From Sporomusaceae bacterium UBA7701 (GTDB lineage Bacteria > Bacillota > Negativicutes > Sporomusales > UBA7701): 64,000 bases of DNA. Shown piece by piece: positions 15,708 to 24,067 of the stretch. A program made the translations under genes and the position numbers. The DNA lies in NCBI GenBank assembly GCA_002482545.1, contig DLGF01000006.1, positions 1 through 64,000 on the forward strand, read 5' to 3'. Numbering within the stretch: position 1 is the first letter of the stretch; each line of letters opens with the position of its first letter. The notes beneath the pieces were generated by a model. That model was not told the DNA's origin. It ran no database searches and saw only the letters and a list, made by a program, of their open reading frames with translations.

Positions 15708-16802
15708 CTAACAGATTCCCTCCTTCAAAGCTTCGGCCTTGGCGGCACTGTTCTTTTTGATTGTCGCAATCTCAGCCAGCGTAAGGGCTCGCTCGAAACT
15801 GCGGAAGCCTGCTAATTTAAACCCGTGCTTTTTCGCAAGCTCGTCAATCGTCTCAATTTGCTTAACCGTCAGGTCGCGTCCGATCGTGAAATTTTCGATC
15901 CTTCCTTCGAGAGCCAGGATCATGGTCTCAGCCATGCAGGCGTAAGCGGTTCCCTGAGGGAAACCGAAATTCAGGCCGAATTTGACGTCGCCCGGCACTT
16001 CCACCACTCCGCCTTCAATAACAAGCACATCGTCCCGCGCCTCGGTCACACTGCGCGAGACATTGCGCGGACGGGCCACGTCGCATACAATGGCCCCGGG
16101 TTTTAAGTCCTCGGGCTCAATCAGGGTATCGACCGAACTGGTTACGGCAATGACAATATCAGCCGCCCTCAGAGCGGACTTAGTATTTGCCGTTACCTTG
16201 ACGGCTAATCCTGTTGAACGAAAAATTTGCGTAGCAACTTTTTCCAGTTTGGCTTCACTTCGGGCCACCAGCGTAAGATAGCGCACTTCCCGGGAAAGAA
16301 TCTGGGCGCAGGCCGCCCCGATGGAGCCGGTCGCTCCCAGGATGACGACATTGGCCCGGTCCATACTCAGCCCCATGACCTTAGCCGCCTGGCGGGCCCC
16401 TTCGAGGGCCGTGGCAACCGTATAGCTGTTACCGGAGGTAACCGCGATATTCAGATTCTTCGCAATGGTGATCCCGGCGTCGCCGACCACGGAGGTAAAG
16501 GCCCCCAGGCCGACGATCTTTGCCCCGGATTTTTCGGCTACTTTTCCGGCCTTAATGATCTTTTTCAAGACGTATTCCTCCGGCATCTCCGTCATCTGCC
16601 GGGACGTCAAAGGGCAGCCGACAAACCAGCCTTCCGTCCGGCTGTGGGGTGAGACCACGCCGGTGATATGGGATACCTTAAACGGGGGAATGTACTTCAT
16701 GATTCCTTCGATAAATCCATCAGACCAATTCTGGGCGAAAGGAAATTTCCGACAGAAATCCCGGGCCGTTAGTGGATGGACAATAAATGCAAATGGTTGC
16801 AT
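15708..16802 (-). CDS. Acyl-ACP-reductase-like / COG5322-type dehydrogenase
   Basis: A 364-residue protein that I recognise as related to the long-chain acyl-ACP reductase of cyanobacteria. Shared features in order are GLGAFTSVVGDAG, the SGNSYT segment, a Rossmann ILGATGSIGAA (about 154-164), IEGGVVEVPGDV, and YACMAETMILALEG with a Cys (about residue 289) at the position of the reductase's catalytic cysteine. The end resembles the family too (NFTIGRDLTVKQIETIDELAKKHGF). Cyanobacterial homologues make fatty aldehydes; the substrate here is unknown. The ATG at 16802 is preceded by AAGGGGGT. It is the last gene of the regulator-headed cluster. It may also be labelled shikimate/amino-acid dehydrogenase in databases. 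Confidence 0.75.
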   Translation of the reverse strand: MQPFAFIVHPLTARDFCRKFPFAQNWSDGFIEGIMKYIPPFKVSHITGVVSPHSRTEGWFVGCPLTSRQMTEMPEEYVLKKIIKAGKVAEKSGAKIVGLGAFTSVVGDAGITIAKNLNIAVTSGNSYTVATALEGARQAAKVMGLSMDRANVVILGATGSIGAACAQILSREVRYLTLVARSEAKLEKVATQIFRSTGLAVKVTANTKSALRAADIVIAVTSSVDTLIEPEDLKPGAIVCDVARPRNVSRSVTEARDDVLVIEGGVVEVPGDVKFGLNFGFPQGTAYACMAETMILALEGRIENFTIGRDLTVKQIETIDELAKKHGFKLAGFRSFERALTLAEIATIKKNSAAKAEALKEGIC

Positions 16803-16831
16803 TTTCCGTACCCCCTTCAACATTCAACAGT

Positions 16832-17734
16832 TCATACGAGCGGCTTAATTCGCGGTCGGGCGTCTATTTCGTCCAGCAGCCGGGAATAATCCCCGGTCGT
16901 CATGTCCTCAGGCCGTTTCTGGGCCAAAGCAACCAGTATCCCTTCCAAAATATTCGTGCCAAAGGAACGTCCGCCCATCTCCGGCGTTGTGGTCACCAGC
17001 GTGGCCACGCCCCGTCCCCGGAGGTACTCCTCATCCTCGCGGGTTACCGTATTGGTGATGATTGTTTTTCCCGGCAACTGCTCCGGCATGTAGCGGCGAA
17101 TGAAGTGAAAATCCCCGGCAATGACATCCGCCTCCTGAAAGTAACGTGCAAATCTTGGTGTAGACTGCTGCTGCTTGCTGCCGGTGGGATAAAACCAACT
17201 GGTCGGCAGTTTGGTGATGATCGGTGCAATAACAGCCGCCAAGCCGGCCAGCGTTCGGGGACTGCGGATGGGCACCGGCAACCCGAGTCCGAAGAGCAAA
17301 TCGCCAAAAACGGCATCGGCGCCGGCGGCCACCAGTTCTTCCGCCAGACCGAATCGGTCCACGGCACAGACAACGAGAGTCTTTCGTCCCCGGAAGCTCA
17401 TTTGGTACTGCGTCTCCAGCAGGCGGACCACCCGCCGCTCCAGAGTATTCTTGACCCCGCTTCCGTCTACGATCGGGGTGATCTGCGCCGCCGCGGCGAT
17501 CTGGACCGAATCCCGGAACGTGTAGCGCCTTTTCCCGGCATATATGTATAAATCGGTTCCGCCCAGGCCGAAGGCGTCGACCTTGCCGTCCAGTTCGCGG
17601 ATCAAGGAAATTGCCTTTCGCCGGTCGCCGTCGGTGCCGACACGCTCGATGGAAAATGTCTGGCCGCCGAAACTTTCTACAGCCTTATGGTCTCGTTTCG
17701 ATGACCCTAAGCTGATGCTTACCACTCTTTTCAT
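16832..17734 (-). CDS. Conserved protein often labelled quinate 5-dehydrogenase
   Basis: A 300-residue cytoplasmic protein. I recall Firmicutes homologues carrying a quinate 5-dehydrogenase label, but I see no clear glycine-rich nucleotide loop that would support it. Recognisable blocks are FGLGGTDLYIYAGKRRYTFRD, TPIVDGSGVKNTLERR, and a C-terminal TTTPEMGGRSFGTNILEGILVALA. The start at 17734 has GGGAGG upstream; the longer frame to 17845 is low-complexity Ser/Arg read-through and overlaps the regulator gene. It lies 13 bases after the HTH gene and 29 bases before the acyl-ACP-reductase-like gene, so the three are co-transcribed. Confidence 0.7.
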   Translation of the reverse strand: MKRVVSISLGSSKRDHKAVESFGGQTFSIERVGTDGDRRKAISLIRELDGKVDAFGLGGTDLYIYAGKRRYTFRDSVQIAAAAQITPIVDGSGVKNTLERRVVRLLETQYQMSFRGRKTLVVCAVDRFGLAEELVAAGADAVFGDLLFGLGLPVPIRSPRTLAGLAAVIAPIITKLPTSWFYPTGSKQQQSTPRFARYFQEADVIAGDFHFIRRYMPEQLPGKTIITNTVTREDEEYLRGRGVATLVTTTPEMGGRSFGTNILEGILVALAQKRPEDMTTGDYSRLLDEIDARPRIKPLV

Positions 17735-17747
17735 GGGAGCCTCCCGG

Positions 17748-18269
17748 TCAAAACTGCAGTTGCCGGATGATCGACCGGATATCCTCGACGTTGACATACT
17801 TATCGACGTTGATGGGCGACTCGCCGATCTGGACGCCGATGACATCCTTGTCCAGCATAGTTTCTACCAATTTGACGCGCATATTGGAGCCAATAATGAT
17901 GACAATATCGTAGGACCGGAGAATGCCGATGATCTCCATGATCGTGTTGAAAAGCTCAATCCCGCTCTTGCTCTGCACGAACTCCCACCGTTCCTTCTCC
18001 GACAGGAGAAGACAGTAATCCACTCCCTCCTGTCGCGCCACGGCGGCCAGTTCCTCGATGTTCTGAATGGGAAAGCCCAGCAGGGCGATCCGCCCCCCCT
18101 TACGGACCTCACCCAACGTTTCGAGACGCGAAATTACGGTGCGGTCCAGTCCGATCCGATTGGCAATCTCCTGCTGGGACATGCCCCGGCTGCGCATCTC
18201 CAGGATTTCGTCAATTACCCTATGAATTTTTTGACGGTTGATAATCTTCTCGCCGACGCGTAGCAGCAT
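17748..18269 (-). CDS. HTH transcriptional regulator with ligand-binding-like domain
   Basis: A 173-residue protein. An N-terminal helix-turn-helix (about 13-50, EMRSRGMSQQEIANRIGLDRTVISRLE) is followed by an alpha/beta domain (GRIALLGFPIQNIEELAAVARQEGVDYCLLLS and DIVIIIGSNMRVKLVETMLDKDVIGVQIGES) that could bind a small molecule. Not a family I can name. A 22-bp near-perfect palindrome overlaps its transcription start region, which points to autoregulation and control of the two downstream enzyme genes. Confidence 0.8.
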   Translation of the reverse strand: MLLRVGEKIINRQKIHRVIDEILEMRSRGMSQQEIANRIGLDRTVISRLETLGEVRKGGRIALLGFPIQNIEELAAVARQEGVDYCLLLSEKERWEFVQSKSGIELFNTIMEIIGILRSYDIVIIIGSNMRVKLVETMLDKDVIGVQIGESPINVDKYVNVEDIRSIIRQLQF

Positions 18270-18292
18270 GGTAGATCGCTCCTACGTAGTAT

Positions 18293-18314
18293 ATGTGCAC
18301 AACGTTGTGTACAT
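18293..18314. promoter_or_regulatory. 22-bp palindromic operator upstream of the HTH gene
   Basis: ATGTGCACAAC (18293-18303) and GTTGTGTACAT (18304-18314) form a palindrome with one mismatched pair; the central 12 bases CACAACGTTGTG are perfect. It lies 4 bases downstream of the -10 box, an ideal place for repression by the encoded HTH protein. Confidence 0.7.
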
Positions 18315-18318
18315 ACGT

Positions 18319-18347
18319 ATTTTATCATATTTTTCCGTAGGCCTCAA
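18319..18347 (-). promoter_or_regulatory. Promoter of the HTH / reductase cluster
   Basis: On the minus strand TTGAGG (18347-18342), a 17-base spacer, TAAAAT (18324-18319). It gives the HTH gene and the two downstream enzymes a transcript separate from dusB and the HxxEH protein gene. Confidence 0.6.
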
Positions 18348-18372
18348 GAAAATTATTCCATTTTATTCCAAA

Positions 18373-19332
18373 TTATTCCCACGGTTCCAGCGGAAACCGG
18401 CTGATGAGCTTCTTGCTTATATCAATTTTAAGGGGAGTATCATCATGAGCCATGCCCTTCTTCAGCCCCTGCAGGGCCCGCACACCTCTCTGGGCGGTAA
18501 GGTTGAGATCGCCCGTCAGCTGCGACATCGCCTTGCGCCTGGCGTCAACCAGGGATTGATCAAAGGATTTCCCTGCCGCTACGTTGTCCACGAATTCCCG
18601 GGCAAGATAAAACTGAGCAAGGCTGGTCAGCGGATTGCCGCAAGCGCCGGTCCGGGTGCGCCCGATAATCTCCGGCATAGTCAACCGGAAGCCCATTTCC
18701 ACCGAGTGCTTGAGCTCCTTTGTTTCCTTCGCCATGCTGCCGAGCAGCGTACGGGGCGTACACAGGCCGTAAGTTGTCAGCGCCCGGATGATGCCGTGCT
18801 CCACCGTATGAGCCTGCTCCTGGGTAACCAGCCCGCCGACGTTGGCGCTGATGCTGACTTCTCGTCCCGATTCCAGGTCGGTTCCGTAAATCGTGACCGG
18901 AATGTCGCTGTCCGCCCTAAATTCGGTATAGCCGCCGGCCGGCAGCCAGCCCGCGCCGGAGATTACGGGATATTCCTTGCGCATGGACTTGAGAGCCATC
19001 GGTTCGGTATCCGGCGACACGACAAGAGGACCGGCTGTCCGCAGCGTGTGCCAGCGGGCATGCCCCCTCCCTTCAAGGACCGCCATCAGCACCGTCAATT
19101 CATTGCCGGCCGCGTCCGCGGCTTTTTGCACCCCGAGGTCGAGCAGTCTGGCGACCACCCCTACCGGATACAAAGCCTGCGCCTCATCCACCCAGGGACA
19201 AACCAGCACATCGCGCCCCACACCGATGTGATTCAGAAGTTGACCACCCTGTTCAAAGAGAAAAACGCCGTTAATCCGGCCGCCGTGCGGCCTGGGCAAA
19301 ATTCCGTTCGCCACCGGAAAAACCAGCATCAT
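18373..19332 (-). CDS. Conserved protein of unknown function with an HxxEH motif
   Basis: A 319-residue cytoplasmic protein without a name. The clearest feature is HTVEH (His175, Glu178, His179), the inverted HxxEH zinc motif seen in LuxS and in M16 peptidases. A Cys about 52 residues downstream in RTRTGACGNP could be a further ligand. An overlapping EQAH and a later ELKH also fit ExxH di-metal motifs, so metal type is open. The start at 19332 has GAGGTGG upstream. It follows dusB by 20 bases and precedes the acyl-ACP-reductase-like cluster. Function is not assignable; a metallo-hydrolase is a guess. Confidence 0.7.
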   Translation of the reverse strand: MMLVFPVANGILPRPHGGRINGVFLFEQGGQLLNHIGVGRDVLVCPWVDEAQALYPVGVVARLLDLGVQKAADAAGNELTVLMAVLEGRGHARWHTLRTAGPLVVSPDTEPMALKSMRKEYPVISGAGWLPAGGYTEFRADSDIPVTIYGTDLESGREVSISANVGGLVTQEQAHTVEHGIIRALTTYGLCTPRTLLGSMAKETKELKHSVEMGFRLTMPEIIGRTRTGACGNPLTSLAQFYLAREFVDNVAAGKSFDQSLVDARRKAMSQLTGDLNLTAQRGVRALQGLKKGMAHDDTPLKIDISKKLISRFPLEPWE

Positions 19333-19352
19333 CGCGTCCACCTCGCTTGGAC

Positions 19353-20309
19353 TTACCGGAGGAGCTCCAATATCTGCACAAAATCCTCCCGGCATTCCGC
19401 TTGATTGAGTTTAAGCCTGATTTCAGCGGCATGCGGCAGGCCTTTCGTATACCAGGCCGCATGGCGGCGCATCTCGCGAATCGCGATATAGTCGCCCTTG
19501 CAGGCGATCAGCATGTCCAGATGCCTCAGCAGTATCGTCAGCCGTTCCGCCAGATCCGGCGGGGGCAGCAACTCACCCTTCGCCAGATATCCTATAATCT
19601 GGCGGAATATCCAGGGATTTCCCTGGGCGCCTCGCCCTATCATTATGCCATCGCAGCCTGTTTGAGTCAACATTCGGGCGGCGTCAAGGGGTGAGCGGAT
19701 ATCGCCGTTTCCGATCACCGGAATGCTTACGCTTTCCTTTACTTGCCTTATGATGCTCCAGTCAGCCTGGCCGGCATAAAATTGCGCCCGGGTCCGGCCG
19801 TGGACCGCAATGGCGGAAACGCCCGCCTTTTCCGCGAGCTTCGCCATTTCCACAGCGTTGACGGACTCCTCGTCCCAGCCCTTGCGAATCTTGACCGTCA
19901 CCGGAAGATTCACCGCCTGGACCACACTGGCCATAATCCGGTAGGCCAGTTCCGGCTGACGCATCAGCGCCGAACCTTCGCCATTTTTTACAATTTTGGG
20001 GGTAGGGCAGCCCATATTAATATCGATGATATCCGGACCGGACTGGGCGGCAATTCGGGCGGCCGCGGCCATCGACCCGGGTTCGGAGCCGAAAATCTGG
20101 AGGGCCACCGGCCTTTCCCGGTCATCAACCCGGGTCAGGTTGACGGTGTGGCAGTTATCATAAATCAGGCCCTTGTCGCTGACCATTTCGGAATATACCA
20201 GACTGCACCCCATCTCTTTCGCCAACAGGCGAAAAGGCAGATCCGTCACTCCGGCCATAGGCGCCAAAATGACTGCCGGTTCAGCAATCGTTATTGATCC
20301 AATCCGCAT
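19353..20309 (-). CDS. dusB: tRNA-dihydrouridine synthase DusB
   Basis: A 318-residue FMN enzyme that reduces uridine in the tRNA D-loop. It has the TIM-barrel N-terminus LAPMAGVTDLPFRLLAKE, the catalytic-cysteine block INMGCPTPKIVKNGEGSALM, VTVKIRKGWD, the HGRTRAQFYAG motif and the FMN-phosphate segment IGNGDI ... GIMIGRGAQGNPWIF. The length fits DusB. In Bacillus the dusB homologue also lies between coaX and lysS, which agrees with the order here. Confidence 0.95.
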   Translation of the reverse strand: MRIGSITIAEPAVILAPMAGVTDLPFRLLAKEMGCSLVYSEMVSDKGLIYDNCHTVNLTRVDDRERPVALQIFGSEPGSMAAAARIAAQSGPDIIDINMGCPTPKIVKNGEGSALMRQPELAYRIMASVVQAVNLPVTVKIRKGWDEESVNAVEMAKLAEKAGVSAIAVHGRTRAQFYAGQADWSIIRQVKESVSIPVIGNGDIRSPLDAARMLTQTGCDGIMIGRGAQGNPWIFRQIIGYLAKGELLPPPDLAERLTILLRHLDMLIACKGDYIAIREMRRHAAWYTKGLPHAAEIRLKLNQAECREDFVQILELLR

Positions 20310-20405
20310 GACACAACTCCGTTCTCAGGGACAACCCGCTCAAGGCAGGCGTCAGTCTATATTATAAACGCAAGAGGCAAGAAAGAATCGCCAGGATACC
20401 AAAAA

Positions 20406-20439
20406 GCCCCTTGTCTGGTTTTTGCTGCAGACAAAGGGC
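20406..20439 (-). terminator. Terminator of birA-bioY-coaX
   Basis: GCCCCTTGTCTG (20406-20417) pairs with CAGACAAAGGGC (20428-20439, one G-T pair). On the minus strand it is followed by TTTTTGG. It starts 8 bases after the coaX stop. Confidence 0.88.
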
Positions 20440-20447
20440 CGGGGCGT

Positions 20448-21224
20448 CTAACCGTTCGCCGGGACATTGCGGCTGTAGATAATGCGCAGGCCTTCGAGGG
20501 TGAGAAACGGCTCCACGACCTTAATGGTTTTCGACTCCTGGGCGATGAGATTCGCCAAGCCTCCGGTGGCGATAACCAGCGCCTCGGACTCCAGTTCTTC
20601 CTGCATCCGGCGGACAACCTCGTCGACTTGTCCCACAAAACCGAAAATGATGCCCGACTGCATACTGGCGACGGTATTTCGGCAAATTACCGTTTTCGGT
20701 TTGACCAGCTCAATCCGCGGCAGCTTCGCCGCCCGCTGGAACAGAGCCTCGGTGGAGATGCCGATCCCCGGAGCGATCGCTCCGCCCAGGTAATCGCCGT
20801 TTTTGTCAATGACGCAAAAAGTGGTCGCAGTGCCAAAATCAATAATAATCAGCGGGCCGCCAAATTTATCATAAGCGGCAATGGCGTTGACAATCCGGTC
20901 CGCTCCTACCTCCCGCGGATTTTCATAGCGAATGCACATGCCGGTTTTGATGCCGGGCCCGACGACCAGCGGATCGACCCGGAAGTAGCGCTGAACCATG
21001 CGGGTCAGCGGAACAATCAAGGGCGGCACCACCGAGGAAATGATAACGGCGTTGATATCCTCCATCGACAACCCCCGGTGGAGAAAAAGGCTGTTGATCA
21101 GCACCCCGTATTCGTCGGCCGTCTTTTGCCGGTCGGTCGACACGCGCCAATGATACAAGAGATTCTTTTCGTCATAAACCCCAAAGACGATGTTGGTGTT
21201 ACCCACATCGAAAACCAGTAACAT
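20448..21224 (-). CDS. coaX: Type III pantothenate kinase
   Basis: A 258-residue kinase of the ASKHA fold that phosphorylates pantothenate in the first step of coenzyme A synthesis. Motifs are the N-terminal phosphate loop DVGNTNIVFGVYD, the GADRIVNAIAAYDKFGGPLIIIDFGTATTFCVID block and GGAIAPGIGIS. It is the third gene of an operon with birA and bioY, and panC lies immediately upstream as a separate unit, so coenzyme A and biotin functions are grouped here. Confidence 0.95.
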   Translation of the reverse strand: MLLVFDVGNTNIVFGVYDEKNLLYHWRVSTDRQKTADEYGVLINSLFLHRGLSMEDINAVIISSVVPPLIVPLTRMVQRYFRVDPLVVGPGIKTGMCIRYENPREVGADRIVNAIAAYDKFGGPLIIIDFGTATTFCVIDKNGDYLGGAIAPGIGISTEALFQRAAKLPRIELVKPKTVICRNTVASMQSGIIFGFVGQVDEVVRRMQEELESEALVIATGGLANLIAQESKTIKVVEPFLTLEGLRIIYSRNVPANG

Positions 21225-21247
21225 GAAGCTCCCTCACTCTCGCAGCA

Positions 21248-21808
21248 TTATTGTTTCAGTTGAAGGTATCCGGCCGCGGAAAGCCCCCGCCTTACCTTAA
21301 CCCCGATGTAAGCCGCCGCCAGCGCCTTTAGGATGTCAAAAGGCAGGAAGGGCAGCACCGCCAGCGCCATTGCCGTATTCACGGTCATGGGCTTATGGAG
21401 GAAATAGGCAAAACTGGCCATAAAGCCGGCAAAGCCTAGGCCATAGACGACGACCATCCCCAGCACCATAAAGGCGGCCGTTCTGGCGAAAGTCGCCGGA
21501 TAACGCTCAGTCAGCCAGCCGACGATAAAGGCGCTTGCCAGAAAACCGATGAGGAAGCCGCCGGTCGGGCCGGCCAAAACGGCGATTCCGGCTTTGCCTT
21601 GGGTGAAAACCGGCAGGCCGAACACCCCCAGCAGAATCCACACCGCGACACTTGTAAACCCCCAGCGCCCCCCCAGCACGACTCCTGTCAGCATGACAAA
21701 GAAGACTTGAAGGGTATGGGGCACAGGGCCAATCGGCACATATACCTGGGATCCGATCGCAATCAGGGCGGCAAAGACCCCGGCGAGAAGCATCGAACGA
21801 AGCGCCAT
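21248..21808 (-). CDS. bioY: Biotin transporter BioY
   Basis: A 186-residue membrane protein with six hydrophobic segments: the substrate-binding S component of an ECF-type biotin importer. Family motifs are GPVPHTLQVFFVMLTGVVLGGRWG and LAGPTGGFLIGFLASAFIVGW. Its start codon directly abuts the birA stop, so the pair is translationally coupled. The BirA operator upstream of birA would place biotin uptake under biotin control. No ECF ATPase genes are visible in the window. Confidence 0.95.
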   Translation of the reverse strand: MALRSMLLAGVFAALIAIGSQVYVPIGPVPHTLQVFFVMLTGVVLGGRWGFTSVAVWILLGVFGLPVFTQGKAGIAVLAGPTGGFLIGFLASAFIVGWLTERYPATFARTAAFMVLGMVVVYGLGFAGFMASFAYFLHKPMTVNTAMALAVLPFLPFDILKALAAAYIGVKVRRGLSAAGYLQLKQ

Positions 21809-22792
21809 CTATTTATCCCCTCTCCGGGCCCTGACCGATACGTCGCCGGCGATGACTCTTTCGAGCCCCGTTGATGTTTCGACCAGCAGCCCTCCCTCAT
21901 CGTCAATGTCCACCGCCAGCCCTGAAAAGGTCTGGCCGGAACTGAACACATCCACAGTCCGGCCCAGCGTCACCGTCTCGGCGCGCCAGGCCTCAAGCAC
22001 CGGAGCAAATCCCTGGAGCACGGTTTTGTCGTATAATCCTTCCAATTCTCCCAGGACGGCGGCCAGCAATTCCTTGCGGGAAACAGGCCGCCCGCCGGCT
22101 ATCAGCAATGAGGTCGCAGCCTTCGCCAGTTCAGGGGGAAACTCCTCCGCCCGGCTATTGACGTTGATCCCCATTCCAATGACGACGTAATTGATGGCGT
22201 CGATTTCCGCCGACATCTCGGTCAATATTCCTACTATTTTACGATTGTCATACAAAATGTCGTTGGGCCACTTGATGCCGCAGGCGACGCCGGAAACCTT
22301 GCGGATCGCCCGGTTAACGGCCACGGCGGCCAGCATGGTGCACTTCGGCGCCTCCCGGGGGCTGAACGGCGGCCTGAGCACAACCGAGAGCCATATCCCC
22401 CTGGCGTAGGGCGAGAACCAGCCCCGGGCCAGCCGCCCTCGCCCGCCGGTCTGCGTCTCGGCGATAACGATCTGCCCGTGCGGACAGCCGTCCGCCGCCA
22501 GCTTCTTCGCCCGGCTGTTGGTGGAATCCACCTCGTCGCAGTAGTAGACGGCGTGGCCGAGCCACCGGGTCCGAATACCCGGCACGATTTCTCCCGGCAG
22601 CAGGAGGTCCGGAACCGACAACAATCGATAACCCAGGCGCGAATGGCCTTCTACCTCATAGCCCTCGTCTTTGAGAGCCCGGATATGCTTCCAGACGGCG
22701 GTCCGGGAAACAGCCAAGCGGCGGGAAAGGTCTTCGCCGGAAACATACTGGCCGAAATTTTCCCGCAGCAGCTGTAATATTTGAGCACGCAC
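21809..22792 (-). CDS. birA: Biotin operon repressor / biotin-protein ligase BirA
   Basis: A 327-residue bifunctional protein. Residues 1-60 are a winged helix (QYVSGEDLSRRLAVSRTAVWKHIRAL) for DNA binding. The central ligase domain has the adenylate loop GGRGRLARGWFSP, and KWPNDILYDNRKIVGIL binds biotinyl-AMP. The C-terminal SH3-like domain follows. It attaches biotin to carboxylases and represses biotin genes. GTG start with GGGAG upstream. A fitting operator overlaps its promoter, so it represses its own operon. Confidence 0.95.
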   Translation of the reverse strand: MRAQILQLLRENFGQYVSGEDLSRRLAVSRTAVWKHIRALKDEGYEVEGHSRLGYRLLSVPDLLLPGEIVPGIRTRWLGHAVYYCDEVDSTNSRAKKLAADGCPHGQIVIAETQTGGRGRLARGWFSPYARGIWLSVVLRPPFSPREAPKCTMLAAVAVNRAIRKVSGVACGIKWPNDILYDNRKIVGILTEMSAEIDAINYVVIGMGINVNSRAEEFPPELAKAATSLLIAGGRPVSRKELLAAVLGELEGLYDKTVLQGFAPVLEAWRAETVTLGRTVDVFSSGQTFSGLAVDIDDEGGLLVETSTGLERVIAGDVSVRARRGDK

Positions 22793-22816
22793 CGCGTTTA
22801 CTCCCTTCTCTTGGCA

Positions 22817-22859
22817 GATTGTTATCTAAATAATAACTTTTAGGTTAACAATCTGTCAA
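22817..22859 (-). promoter_or_regulatory. birA promoter with BirA operator
   Basis: Promoter on the minus strand: TTGACA (22859-22854), an 18-base spacer, TATTAT (22835-22830). Overlapping it, GATTGTTATC (22817-22826) and GGTTAACAATC (22843-22853) form an inverted repeat with a 16-base gap, matching the Firmicutes BirA-site pattern TTGTnAACC-N14-16-GGTTnACAA. Binding would cover the spacer and the -10 box. Confidence 0.85.
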
Positions 22860-22973
22860 CCCTCCCCGGCCCGCTTTGTGGGGCCCCCTTTCCGCCAGGC
22901 CGCCCGGTTCCCGGAAATCCCGGCCCTTCATGGATGGCACTCCATGGGTATATAATAGTAAACGGCAGTCGCG

Positions 22974-23828
22974 TTACTCTTCCCAGAGCAGGTTGTCAAT
23001 CAACCGGGTTTTGCCGATCCGGACGGCCAGGGCCACCAGCACCGAGGTTTCGATCGTCTGCAACTCAGCCAGATCATCCGGGTTAACCACGGCGATATAG
23101 TCGATACTGGCCAGCGGTTCTTGCAGGATTATTCCGCGGACCGCGCGGGCGATCGCCGCCCCGTTGCGCTCGCCGCCCCGCAGGAGGCTTTCCGCTTGCG
23201 CCAGCGACCTGCTGAGCACAAGAGCAGCTTGCCGCTCAGCAGGATTTAGATAGACATTCCGCGAAGACATTGCCAGACCGTCCGCTTCCCGCACAATCGG
23301 CGCGGCGATAACGCGGACATCCAGATTGAGATCCTCGACCATCCGCCGGATGACGACGACTTGCTGGGCGTCCTTCTGCCCGAAATAGGCCGTATCGGGC
23401 TGGACGATATGGAAGAACTTTGTCACAACCGTGGCAACCCCGCGGAAATGGCCCGGGCGCGACGCGCCGCACAGCCCTTGCGACACCCGGGAGACCTCGA
23501 CGGATGTCAGCAGGTTCTCATGGCCCCGCGAGTACATCTCTTCGACAGCGGGAACGAAGAGAATATCCACGCCGGCTTGTTCCGCCATCCGGCTATCCCT
23601 GGCCAGATCCCGGGGATAACTGGCGAAATCCTCCTGAGGCCCGAACTGTATCGGGTTGACGAAGATACTCGCAACCACCAGGTCGTTTTCAGCTTTCGCG
23701 CGGCGCATCAACGACAAATGACCTTCGTGCAGATAACCCATGGTAGGCACGAACCCAATGCGTCTTTCCGCCTGTCTGGCTTTCGCAAGCCGTGCTTTCA
23801 GTTCCGGAATTCTGGTTACAACTTCCAT
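22974..23828 (-). CDS. panC: Pantothenate synthetase
   Basis: A 284-residue ATP-dependent ligase that joins pantoate and beta-alanine. The nucleotide-binding HIGH-type motif is MGYLHEGHLSLM, followed by VVASIFVNPIQFGPQEDF, GHFRGVATVV, YFGQKDAQQ and the SSRNVYL loop. The start at 23828 has GGGGAGGA upstream; the longer frame would run over a small hairpin at 23863-23885. No panB or panD is visible alongside. It is separated from birA by about 115 bases without a convincing terminator. Confidence 0.95.
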   Translation of the reverse strand: MEVVTRIPELKARLAKARQAERRIGFVPTMGYLHEGHLSLMRRAKAENDLVVASIFVNPIQFGPQEDFASYPRDLARDSRMAEQAGVDILFVPAVEEMYSRGHENLLTSVEVSRVSQGLCGASRPGHFRGVATVVTKFFHIVQPDTAYFGQKDAQQVVVIRRMVEDLNLDVRVIAAPIVREADGLAMSSRNVYLNPAERQAALVLSRSLAQAESLLRGGERNGAAIARAVRGIILQEPLASIDYIAVVNPDDLAELQTIETSVLVALAVRIGKTRLIDNLLWEE

Positions 23829-24067
23829 GTCTAGTCCTCCCCTGGCCTGACGTAATAAAGCCTCCCCGCGCGACGGGAAGGCCATAGTCCGGGCGTCTTC
23901 ACCGTCTCAGTCCCCTGGGATCCAAGCGGTTTACATCCAATATGGGAAACCGGGTCGCCGCCTGAAGGTACGGCTCACTCCGGATGCCGGCCTTTTTCCC
24001 AAGGCGACTTGCAAAAGCATCCTGATCATAGCATAAATTCCCAAATCCTACAAGCTGGAGGTCCAAT

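Noticed and set aside
17735..17845. N-terminal extension of the quinate-dehydrogenase-labelled protein
   Set aside because: The extra residues are Ser/Arg-rich read-through of the regulator gene; the start at 17734 has GGGAGG.
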